A stretch of 47,977 nucleotides of DNA from IMG/VR virus record IMGVR_UViG_3300010885_043431, positions 1 through 47,977 of that record; one strand, written 5' to 3'. Under the pieces are notes generated by a model, which saw only the letters and a program-made list of their open reading frames with translations, was not told where the DNA came from and ran no database searches. The translations under genes and the position numbers were made by a program. Positions 27,800 to 33,722 of the stretch are shown here, in pieces. Numbering within the stretch: the first letter of the stretch is position 1; each line of letters begins with the position of its first letter. The DNA is from a virus.

Positions 27800-28137
27800 T
27801 GGACATTGAAGAAGTAGGGGTCGAGATTCAACGCAAGGCTGAGGAGCACTTGATGAAATGTCAGGAGCAACTCTTTGGAGAAGAAGAGGACATGGATACC
27901 GAGGTTGAAGTTGAGACCTTTGGTGTCTACTGCGGCTGCGAGACCTGCATCGTGCGTGAGGTGCTTGGCATTGCCTGGGACTCCCTTGTTGAGGTAGCAA
28001 ACTCTGACAAGACTGAGGGCGAGAAGGATCAGGAAGCCATCAATCAGGTTTTGACTAATGCCCTCAAGCGCATCGCGAGTGGGATCGAGAATCCGATTCA
28101 GACTGCTGAGCTTGCTCTGAGCGAGTCTGGCAAGTGA
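27799..28137 (+). CDS. Acidic protein, 112 aa
   Basis: ATG overlaps the preceding TAA by one base. The middle has YCGCETCIV, a tight Cys triplet. The N-terminus is a glutamate-rich helix (EEVGVEIQRKAEEHLMK) followed by EEEDMDTEVEVE. Not recognised. Confidence 0.62.
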   Translation: MDIEEVGVEIQRKAEEHLMKCQEQLFGEEEDMDTEVEVETFGVYCGCETCIVREVLGIAWDSLVEVANSDKTEGEKDQEAINQVLTNALKRIASGIENPIQTAELALSESGK

Positions 28138-28171
28138 ACGATATTTCGTCCACACGCACGGAATATCGAAC

Positions 28172-28366
28172 ATGAAAGACTGGTCTGACCAGCGCGAGGA
28201 GATGCTGAGTGCTCTCCTGAGTATCTCTGACCTACCTTCAGAGATGCACAAGTACAGCGATTATGCACTTGGGTATGCAGTCGGACAGAACCAGGCCAGG
28301 GAAATCGCTCGTAGGGCGCTCATGCGACTCGGAGAGATGCCCGGCCTGCGGGACGACCGCTCCTAG
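28172..28366 (+). CDS. Hypothetical helical protein, 64 aa
   Basis: MKDWSDQREEMLSALLSISD and then NQAREIARRALMRLGEM form two amphipathic helices. The last 100 bases overlap a zinc-ribbon reading frame (see 28263), which raises the possibility of frameshifting. Confidence 0.55.
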   Translation: MKDWSDQREEMLSALLSISDLPSEMHKYSDYALGYAVGQNQAREIARRALMRLGEMPGLRDDRS

Positions 28367-28475
28367 GGTCTACGTTCACGGGCACTATCAGTGCACAGCA
28401 TGTGGGGTCAACGTCGATCCTTGTTGTGGCGGCGTATCTACGGACAACTCTGTGTGCGGGAGCGTATCCGGCTGA
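28263..28475 (+). CDS. Phage zinc ribbon (CPACG...YVHGHYQCTACG), start uncertain
   Basis: The C-terminal 45 residues carry the signature CPACGT, VYVHGHYQC, TACGVNVDPCCGG. I recognise this as a small zinc ribbon found widely in tailed phages. The frame has ATGs at 28263 and 28275 but no ribosome site, and it overlaps the previous gene in another frame. The conserved part begins only around residue 25. The real product may start by frameshift or be fused in other phages. Confidence 0.58.
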   Translation: MHLGMQSDRTRPGKSLVGRSCDSERCPACGTTAPRVYVHGHYQCTACGVNVDPCCGGVSTDNSVCGSVSG

Positions 28476-28495
28476 TACGTTTCTGCACCGTCTTG

Positions 28496-28601
28496 TAGAT
28501 AGGTGCCCTATCTATCTACGCGCCATCGCCCCAAATCGTACGCAATACACGTCTAGCGTGTATTAGAGCTTGGACAGTATCGTCCAGGTGGATACTATCC
28601 A
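28496..28601. repeat. Three tight inverted repeats in a 237-bp gap
   Basis: TAGATAGG/CCTATCTA (28496-28514, 3-base loop), AATACACG/CGTGTATT (28544-28564, 5-base loop) and an 11-bp stem with one mismatch, TGGACAGTATC/GATACTATCCA (28571-28601). They sit in the gap 28476-28712 between convergent transcripts. No gene was found there. Terminators, operators or a small RNA are all possible. Confidence 0.6.
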
Positions 28602-28712
28602 ATACCTGGTTTGCATAAACTTGCGACTATGCCAGCTTAAGTGAGCTTAGTTCGCATCTATGCGCGATTAGCCACGCCGATGCTTCACCCTGTGTCAGTA
28701 ATGACATAAATG

Positions 28713-28883
28713 CTAGTCATGCTTGAGTCCGTCAAGATCGACATAAATGCCAGTCACCAAACGGAACGACACCCAGGCATCGTATTCGCACGCCGCAAAG
28801 ATACGCAAGACGCGCTTGCCACCCTCCTCAAACACGCAACGGAAGACCCACTCCGACCACCCGTAGTAATTATCTTCGTCCAT
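28713..28883 (-). CDS. Hypothetical protein, 56 aa
   Basis: Starts MDEDNYYGWSEWVFRC, then KRVLRIFAACEYDAW and TGIYVDLDGL. Trp/Tyr-rich and compact, not recognised. It lies 6 bases after the 37-aa membrane gene. The ribosome site is weak. Confidence 0.5.
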   Translation of the reverse strand: MDEDNYYGWSEWVFRCVFEEGGKRVLRIFAACEYDAWVSFRLVTGIYVDLDGLKHD

Positions 28884-28889
28884 GGCAGC

Positions 28890-29003
28890 TCACCGCTTGC
28901 CCTTCCACCAACAGACTAAGATTTCAATAGCGGCAGCGGCAATCCCTATGACGAGGATCACCTCTATCAAGAACGCGGCAGCGCTGGCCCTCTCGCTATT
29001 CAT
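28890..29003 (-). CDS. Small membrane protein, 37 aa
   Basis: One hydrophobic helix (AAAFLIEVILVIGIAAAAIEI) with a positively charged end CWWKGKR. Two bases separate it from the stop of the 76-aa gene upstream, so it is co-transcribed. This size and layout fit a small holin-like or membrane anchor protein. I cannot choose. Confidence 0.55.
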   Translation of the reverse strand: MNSERASAAAFLIEVILVIGIAAAAIEILVCWWKGKR

Positions 29004-29005
29004 CC

Positions 29006-29236
29006 TTAGTCCCCTGGCTTGAGCATCTCGCGAATCGCCTCACGAACTTGCTCGGCAATGTTCCTGTGATACCAGATGTTATTAGCGCTGCATTCCAGAT
29101 CAACGATGTAGTCGTCGCTGAGCATATTGGTCTTGTGCTCTTCGACGATTTTTATGATGCTGGCCATGCAGTCATTCACTCGCCGGTCGTGGTAGCGAGC
29201 GATCGAGGCTGCCCGTCGAATCGAGTCGATGTTCAT
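29006..29236 (-). CDS. Hypothetical protein, 76 aa
   Basis: A helical protein with MNIDSIRRAASIARYHDRR, then IVEEHKTNMLSDDYIVDLE. No motif. Its ATG lies 7 bases after a TACAAT box with no Shine-Dalgarno, so it may be translated from a leaderless mRNA. First gene of a three-gene minus operon. Confidence 0.6.
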   Translation of the reverse strand: MNIDSIRRAASIARYHDRRVNDCMASIIKIVEEHKTNMLSDDYIVDLECSANNIWYHRNIAEQVREAIREMLKPGD

Positions 29237-29243
29237 GACTCAG

Positions 29244-29249
29244 ATTGTA
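29244..29249 (-). promoter_or_regulatory. Candidate -10 box (TACAAT) with leaderless start
   Basis: On the minus strand TACAAT ends 7 bases before the ATG at 29236, which puts transcription start at about the A of the start codon. No good -35 was found. Leaderless genes are common in actinobacteria. Confidence 0.35.
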
Positions 29250-29339
29250 CACACGGGGTACGCACGTCCTGCTTATTTCCGCATGGCCGGAAAGAAGGTC
29301 ATCGAAATGTACAGATCGCACTCATTGAAATGTACAAAG

Positions 29340-29412
<73 letters not shown>

Positions 29413-29810
29413 GCACTTGGAACGTTAGCAACCACGTGTTCCAGTTCTATTCGACTGCTGTATGACATACGCTAGCGCTGTATAGCACTGACTCTAATTT
29501 TGCATATCTCATATTTTTCGACCCCCCTCGATTCTAGGAAGCTCGCTGTACTGATACCTATGGGGTGGGGTGCAGGTTTCAAGGCCCATTTAAGGCCTCT
29601 AGCGTGCCCCGTAAGAACCTGCATATATCTCGGTGGTACTACCCCACAGCCGGAGCTCCTGGACCCCGGAATCGCCCCCTAACAGATTCCCATATAGCTA
29701 TTTCTCTAGTAGGGATAGTAAGGCCAACACCTGGACTCATGCGGCCTCGGGGGGGGCTCTCTGTACTTTTGAGAATTGGGGGATGCTCGTACCCGCAAAC
29801 CCCACAGAAA
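29413..29810. other. Gene-free region with a nested inverted repeat
   Basis: No convincing gene on either strand; the open frames here are extensions of shadows. TGCAGGTT (29571-29578) pairs with AACCTGCA (29616-29623). Just outside, GTGGGG (29565-29570) pairs with CCCCAC (29642-29647), giving a nested stem. GGCC-N7-GGCC lies in the loop. A run of nine Gs begins near 29748. Confidence 0.5.
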
Positions 29811-29839
29811 AGGCCGGGGGGAATCGACCTCCCCGGCCT
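29804..29839 (-). terminator. Intrinsic terminator after the Ala-rich gene
   Basis: A 9-bp GC-rich stem (AGGCCGGGG with CCCCGGCCT), followed on the minus strand by TTTTCTG. It lies about 75 bases beyond the stop at 29914. Confidence 0.72.
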
Positions 29840-29913
29840 GTCTGCCGTGCGACCCCTGACCGGACAGCCCCTGTGCATCTGTGGCACAGGGACTGTACCG
29901 GCGGGGCTGTGGA

Positions 29914-30612
29914 CTACCTGCCCGTCTGTGCCGACAGCCAGACGCACACGGTGTCCGTGTTGCACGTGTGCCCCTGTGCCCGCTCCCCTTCCACGTGGGC
30001 GACAACCGCTGCCCACGTGCCCGGGCTCACGTCTGCCCCACGTGCGGGGATCTGCAGGCCGTGTGCCTTCGCGAACCGCTTCAGCGCGTTTAGCGCCACA
30101 GTCCCGGCGGGCTGTACCTTCGCGGCCTTCGCCTGTGCCTGTGGCACGTCGCCCAGCACCATGTCCCCGAATGCCAGCATCGTCATAGGCGCGGCCTGTG
30201 GTGCCTGTGCGGCCTGTGCCACAGGTGCGGCTGCCACCTGCCCGAATGCGGCGGCGGCTGCCTGTGCATCCTTGCGCTGTGTGTGGCGATCGAACGGGGC
30301 GACCTGTGCTGCCCGAATGGCGGCCTTCGCTGCCGTGTCTACGGCCTTCCAAGTGGCCTGATCCATGCCCGTGTGCAGACGATAGGCCGCGTATGCATCG
30401 GCGGCCTCCCATCCGGTGCCGGTGCCCTGTGCTGCCTGTGGCATCACCATGGGCGCGGCCTGTGGCAGCGTAAGCGCCGGGGCTGCCGGGGCTGTCTCCA
30501 CGATCTGCACACCGGGCGCGGTGTGTGCCGACAGGATCGCATGCACAGCGTTGTATGCCGCGTCAGCGGCTGCCTGTGCGATGGTCTCTGTGGTCTGTGC
30601 ATCTGTGAACAT
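29914..30612 (-). CDS. Ala/Gln/Pro-rich protein, 232 aa
   Basis: Strong GGAGG ribosome site and ATG. The composition is dominated by Ala, Gln, Pro and Val (QAAADAAYNAVHAIL, AQAAQAPQAAPMTML). The C-terminal 60 residues look folded (LNALKRFAKAHGLQIPARGADV ... WAAVVAHVEG) and may be a small HTH-like domain. A linker-rich protein of this type could be a DNA- or membrane-tethered regulator. Not recognised. Monocistronic, with its own promoter and terminator. Confidence 0.72.
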   Translation of the reverse strand: MFTDAQTTETIAQAAADAAYNAVHAILSAHTAPGVQIVETAPAAPALTLPQAAPMVMPQAAQGTGTGWEAADAYAAYRLHTGMDQATWKAVDTAAKAAIRAAQVAPFDRHTQRKDAQAAAAAFGQVAAAPVAQAAQAPQAAPMTMLAFGDMVLGDVPQAQAKAAKVQPAGTVALNALKRFAKAHGLQIPARGADVSPGTWAAVVAHVEGERAQGHTCNTDTVCVWLSAQTGR

Positions 30613-30664
30613 TGTGTCCTCCGTGGACAGTGCCGGTAGCGGGGATCGCTGCCGGACAGAACGA

Positions 30665-30693
30665 ACGATACACGACGGTCAGGGTATCCGCAA
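30665..30693 (-). promoter_or_regulatory. Candidate promoter TTGCGG-17-TATCGT
   Basis: On the minus strand, -35 TTGCGG (30693-30688) and -10 TATCGT (30670-30665) are separated by 17 bases. They lie about 50 bases upstream of the ATG at 30612. Confidence 0.5.
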
Positions 30694-30866
30694 GTCCCCT
30701 GCCGCCATGCGGCCTACGGGCTGCCTGCCGCCGATGCCAGGCGCTGCCGCTGCCGACGTGCTGCCCACGTGCCCGGCGCAAAGAACGTACGCATGTATGT
30801 GTGTGTGCAGGTGTGCGCCGCGCACCTATGCCCACGGTCGGGGTTTTCACATGTGTATGTGTACAC

Positions 30867-30955
30867 GATCTGTGCCCGCGACCAGAAATAAATAGGCTCA
30901 TTTGTGTGTGCGTATGATCCGAGTGCGCGACCATGACAAAAAAGGCTCATTCCTG
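30867..30955. repeat. Tandem pair of ~45-bp repeat, copies 1 and 2
   Basis: Both units read, on the plus strand, GATC-N6-CGCGACCA, then an A-rich stretch, then AGGCTCATT. Copy 1 begins at 30867, copy 2 at 30916. Two further copies are at 31771 and 31822. They lie about 255 bases upstream of the minus gene at 30612. Confidence 0.8.
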
Positions 30956-30966
30956 TGGCACAACGC

Positions 30967-31007
30967 AAAACGCCCGCCGCACATGTCCGGGGACACATGG
31001 GCGGGCG
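30967..31007 (-). terminator. Intrinsic terminator after the 119-aa gene
   Basis: Stem CGCCCGCC/GGCGGGCG, with an inner stem CATGTCC/GGACA-CATG, then TTTT on the minus strand (30970-30967). It lies about 30 bases past the stop at 31036. Confidence 0.78.
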
Positions 31008-31035
31008 CTGTGTGCGCTGTGTGACGGTGAGGGTG

Positions 31036-31395
31036 TCAGGCGTTGAGTTCCGTGTGGCAGTCTGCACACACGCTGTGAATGATGAGCGACTGTGCATCTG
31101 TGTCGCCACAGTAGTTGCATGTGGCCTCACGCACTTCGCGCTTGTACGGGTCGCTCTGTCCCCACTTGGCATGTATGCGCTCGGCGACAATGATCCACAG
31201 GCGGATCATGACGACGAGTGGGTCATGCTTGCCCCTGTCAGCGTTGTCACCTGTGGCACTGTGGTAGCGCCTGTCGTCATACGCGATGTATGCGTCGGTC
31301 AGGAAGTTCCACGTACGCGAGTACGGCAGACCCATGAAGGGGTCAGTGTCGGGCTTCATGTAGTTGCTCAGGCGCTGTCGCATTGTGTAGGTCAT
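31036..31395 (-). CDS. Zinc-ribbon protein, 119 aa
   Basis: ATG at 31395 after AAGGAGGG. The C-terminal region has CNYCGDTDAQSLIIHSVCADC (knuckles C-x2-C and C-x2-C), a zinc finger. The body has LSNYMKPDTDPFMGLPYSRTWNFLTDAY and HDPLVVMIRLWIIVAERIHAKWGQ, a helical fold. Longer readings upstream of 31395 run into low-complexity TG/CA sequence and lack support. The partner is unknown. Confidence 0.72.
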   Translation of the reverse strand: MTYTMRQRLSNYMKPDTDPFMGLPYSRTWNFLTDAYIAYDDRRYHSATGDNADRGKHDPLVVMIRLWIIVAERIHAKWGQSDPYKREVREATCNYCGDTDAQSLIIHSVCADCHTELNA

Positions 31396-32065
31396 CTGTG
31401 CCCTCCTTGGGCTGTGCTGTGCAGCGGGTTGCTGGACAGCCGCCGCAGCGTAGCACACTTCGCCCATGCCGCTCCGTTGAGCCAAAAGCGGGGCTGCCGC
31501 TCCCCCACGTGTGCGTGCGTGCGTACGTGTGTACACACATGCACATACGTGTGTGCCTGCATGTGCTTCACATACGTGTGCCCGCATGTGTGCGCCCACA
31601 TACCCGCGTCGCGTATCTTTGCGGCGACACCGAGGGCTTCCCCCATGTACGTGTGTGCACACGTGTGGGGACAGCGGCTCACCGTTCGGGCATGCACGTT
31701 CGTACACATGTGCGTGTGTCATGCGTCCACATTACGTGCGCGGAGAACTATCGCACATGTAGGCACATATGATCTGTGGGCGCGACCAGATCAAAAAAGG
31801 CTCATTCGTGTGTACGCATGTGATCCACGGGCGCGACCAGATTACAAAAGGCTCATTCGTATGTGCGTGTGAGCTCGCGCGCTCGCGTATGTGGAGGTGT
31901 GCGCTTGCGTGGACAGATGTGCGCTCGCGTGGACACGTGTGCACAGAGAGAGACACACATGCACACACATACACAGATGCATGCAGATGTTGCTCCTACG
32001 CTTGCGTGTGTGCGTCGCGTGCATGGGGGAAGCGAGGCCTTGGGAATGGCTTGGTTATGCCAAAC
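31396..32065. other. CA/TG-rich gene-free region with iteron-like repeats
   Basis: No gene is supported. CACATACGTGTG occurs at 31542 and 31569, with a truncated copy at 31597, spaced 27-28 bases. TGTGCGCT-Y-GCGTGGACA occurs at 31898 and 31918. A long hairpin (CCCCA ... ACGTGTG-TG-CACACGT ... TGGGG) is at 31640-31670. The second pair of 45-bp repeats is at 31771-31860. Candidate replication origin or regulatory hub; function unknown. Confidence 0.6.
31771..31860. repeat. Tandem pair of ~45-bp repeat, copies 3 and 4
   Basis: Units begin with GATC at 31771 and 31822 (51 bases apart) and share GCGCGACCAGAT, an A-run and AAGGCTCATTCGT with copies 1 and 2. The pair again lies upstream of a minus-strand gene (start 31395), here by about 375 bases. 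Confidence 0.8.
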
Positions 32066-32095
32066 TTGACACCCTCTGCCGGGTGGTGGTACCTT
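32066..32095 (+). promoter_or_regulatory. Candidate promoter TTGACA-18-TACCTT
   Basis: A consensus TTGACA -35 at 32066-32071 and TACCTT at 32090-32095, separated by 18 bases. Transcription would start near 32102. No start codon with a ribosome site follows in the next 550 bases; a structured region and a terminator do. Confidence 0.5.
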
Positions 32096-32100
32096 TCTGG

Positions 32101-32644
32101 CCTGCCGGTTGGGGTCTGAGGCTCGGTTACACACAAGCCTAAGCACCCGTGAGACTGTCGGCAATCCGCACTCAACGTGTGTACGGGGAACGAGCCTCAG
32201 AGCCGCCCCACACCGTAGGCACACACCTACGGTAGTCCTCTGTTTGACAGAGACGCACACTAGACATGCGGAGCAGGCTGTTGTCCCACAAGGGCCTCAT
32301 GTGTGTGATTGAGTTGTCGCAGCAACTCTCACATACGCCCTCAGACCTGCCGCTGGTAGTCCAGCACCCTGTCCCACACATGACAGGAGAAAGAGGGCGC
32401 TGTGTACAGTGTGTGTGCAGCGTATCGGGATCATGCATGCGGTTAGTCACGCTGTCTGTGGTGTCTTTGAGCACAGACAGGGCGCGGATACACCGGTATG
32501 CATCGCAAGCCAACTGACGCGGCTAGCCCGTGCCTGCTTGCGTAATCCCTACATGTGATGACTGACCGTCGTGCATGTGTGGGAATAAGGACAAGGGAAG
32601 TGCGTACACACACGCTGTGAGACTGTTGTCTCTCACGGCGTTTT
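32101..32644 (+). ncRNA. Candidate large structured noncoding RNA
   Basis: About 540 nt between the promoter at 32066 and the terminator at 32613-32644 contain no supported gene but many strong stems. Examples: 10+7 bp CTGAGGCTCG/CGAGCCTCAG with TACACAC/GTGTGTA inside (32116-32200); ACCGTAGG/CCTACGGT (32212-32233); CTCTG/CAGAG (32238-32252); an 18-bp multi-part stem GGGC, GTGTGTGA, GAGTTG with their partners (32292-32340); CTGTCTGTG/CACAGACAG (32452-32480). The structure looks like the ornate phage RNAs of the ROOL/GOLLD class, but I see no clear homology to them. Confidence 0.5.
32613..32644 (+). terminator. Strong intrinsic terminator
   Basis: 10-bp stem CGCTGTGAGA/TCTCACGGCG (one G-T pair), 8-base loop, followed by TTTTCT. 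It would end a plus-strand transcript from upstream, where there is no gene. Confidence 0.82.
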
Positions 32645-32688
32645 CTGCATGCTCGCACACGTCAGAACATACATCGGCAAGACAACGC

Positions 32689-32830
32689 AGCATGTGACCT
32701 CAAGGAGAGGACTGACACATGTTTGACAGGACACACACATTACCCACAGAGGGTATGCACCCAGGAGTGCACACACAGTCGTGGTTCAGTCAGTCAGACA
32801 CAGGCGCTGGTTCGATTCCAGCACATGCTA
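32689..32830 (+). ncRNA. tRNA-like RNA element with large insertion
   Basis: AGCATGT (32689-32695) is complementary to ACATGCT (32823-32829), a perfect 7-bp acceptor-like stem. Immediately inside lies a D-arm-like CCTC-AAGGA-GAGG (32698-32710). The 3' side has a canonical T-arm, GCTGG-TTCGATT-CCAGC (32806-32822), directly abutting the acceptor strand. Between them are about 95 bases with hairpins TACCC-ACAGA-GGGTA (32741-32755) and TGCAC-CCAGGA-GTGCA (32756-32771). No conventional anticodon arm is seen. No encoded CCA. Confidence 0.45.
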
Positions 32831-32856
32831 TTCCCCATGTGGGGACAATCACCTAG
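32719..32856 (+). CDS. Possible 45-aa ORF overlapping the tRNA-like element
   Basis: ATG after AAGGAGAGG at 11-base spacing gives MFDRTHTLPTEGMHPGV and so on, ending TAG just before the next gene. The same bases form the tRNA-like T-arm and hairpins, so coding and structure compete as explanations. No similarity recognised. Confidence 0.3.
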   Translation: MFDRTHTLPTEGMHPGVHTQSWFSQSDTGAGSIPAHAIPHVGTIT

Positions 32857-32865
32857 GAGGGTGAT

Positions 32866-33087
32866 GTGCGTAGAAAGCGCAAGAAGCAACAATCGCGAGT
32901 CGTGTCCACACGTATGCACATGCGTGGTGGCATCAAGTTCTCTGTGTTCGTGTATGAGGACAGTCCCGTGCACACAGCCCCGCAACCCATGCGCGGTAAG
33001 GCACACAAGATGAAGCGAACGTCGAAGGTCTATGACCCACACGTGAGCCAGCGACCCGTCACAGTGCAGCCCGCACTGGGACACTGA
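32866..33087 (+). CDS. Basic small protein, 73 aa
   Basis: GTG start after AGGAGGGTGAT. Starts RRKRKKQQSR and continues with MRGGIKFSVFVYEDS and GKAHKMKRTSKVYD. Strongly positive, so possibly nucleic-acid binding. First gene of the long plus operon. Not recognised. Confidence 0.65.
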   Translation: MRRKRKKQQSRVVSTRMHMRGGIKFSVFVYEDSPVHTAPQPMRGKAHKMKRTSKVYDPHVSQRPVTVQPALGH

Positions 33088-33098
33088 GGAGACAGATC

Positions 33099-33335
33099 AT
33101 GGATCTGCACTGCACTACGTGTGGAGAGCCACACGAAATCGAGTGTCTGCAAGACGCAGACGAATACGGCCTGACTGTACACAAGGGCAGGATCGTTGAG
33201 TGTTCGGCCTGTGAGTGGCACAGGAAGCGAGGCTTCCCCATGAAACAGGAGGCACAGATGGCAATCGCCATGCATGACATGATGCCTGACGACCCAGATG
33301 GTGTCGCAAGCATGATGGAGGACATGGGCTTCTAG
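33099..33335 (+). CDS. Zinc-finger protein, 78 aa
   Basis: CTTCGEPHEIEC at residues 5-16 and CSACEWHRKRGF near residues 34-45 supply four or five cysteines for a zinc site. Acidic Met-rich tail (MAIAMHDMMPDDPDG). GAGGAGA ribosome site. Confidence 0.7.
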   Translation: MDLHCTTCGEPHEIECLQDADEYGLTVHKGRIVECSACEWHRKRGFPMKQEAQMAIAMHDMMPDDPDGVASMMEDMGF

Positions 33336-33386
33336 CCCTGTCCCACAGAAACCTGACCTCAGCTCGCGTGTCTGCGCGAGTAACCC

Positions 33387-33402
33387 GTTGCACAGAAGCA
33401 AC
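33387..33402 (+). repeat. Small ACAGAA-loop hairpin before a ribosome site
   Basis: GTTGC-ACAGAA-GCAAC, followed by AGAAGGAG and an ATG at 33417. One of a recurring set in this operon. Confidence 0.65.
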
Positions 33403-33416
33403 AGAAGGAGCCTGAC

Positions 33417-33644
33417 ATGAAAGTCAAGCAAAACCCCCTCACGATCCATGTGGTGGCACACACCGCACCCCTGTCCAAGCACGTTCGGATGCTGTCCGAT
33501 CGTCGCTTTGACAACCTGCCTGAGGCAATCGGGCATGCACGTTCGCTTGCTCGCAGGGCAAACGGCCTTGTCGTCGTACGTGGTCGCCGTGGCAACCTGC
33601 ACTACGCATACGACGGCGCAGCACAGCAGCCCAAGCGCGGCTGA
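33417..33644 (+). CDS. Hypothetical protein, 75 aa
   Basis: Contains MLSDRRFDNLPEAIGHARSLARRANGLVVVRGRRGNLHYAY, a small alpha/beta shape with a long basic helix. No motif recognised. Preceded by the hairpin at 33387 and followed by strong hairpins at 33660 and 33690. Confidence 0.65.
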   Translation: MKVKQNPLTIHVVAHTAPLSKHVRMLSDRRFDNLPEAIGHARSLARRANGLVVVRGRRGNLHYAYDGAAQQPKRG

Positions 33645-33659
33645 CACAACACACCCAAC

Positions 33660-33707
33660 GCCCCCGGACACAGAAGTCCGGGGGCATACGTGCTGCACAA
33701 GCAGCAC
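33660..33707 (+). terminator. Paired intergenic hairpins (10 bp and 7 bp)
   Basis: GCCCCCGGAC-ACAGAA-GTCCGGGGGC (33660-33685) is followed at once by GTGCTGC-ACAA-GCAGCAC (33690-33707), then AAAGGAG and the next ATG. No U-tract, so these look more like processing or stability elements than terminators. Confidence 0.6.
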
Positions 33708-33722
33708 AGAAAGGAGCCTGTC

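Noticed and set aside
29565-30412. Open frames of 200-257 aa on both strands near the Ala-rich gene
   Set aside because: GC-rich shadows of the 232-aa gene. They run through its terminator and lack ribosome sites.
31542-31603. Possible CRISPR array
   Set aside because: Two and a half repeats with 15-base gaps and no leader or cas genes. The spacing is too short.
31392-31722. N-terminal extension and other frames in CA/TG repeats
   Set aside because: Low-complexity His/Thr/Cys-rich products with no ribosome site. The supported start of the minus gene is 31395.
32172-32513. Open frames of 83 and 113 aa over the structured region
   Set aside because: No ribosome site, unusual composition, and strong hairpins fill the same bases. 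A coding role cannot be excluded without comparison.
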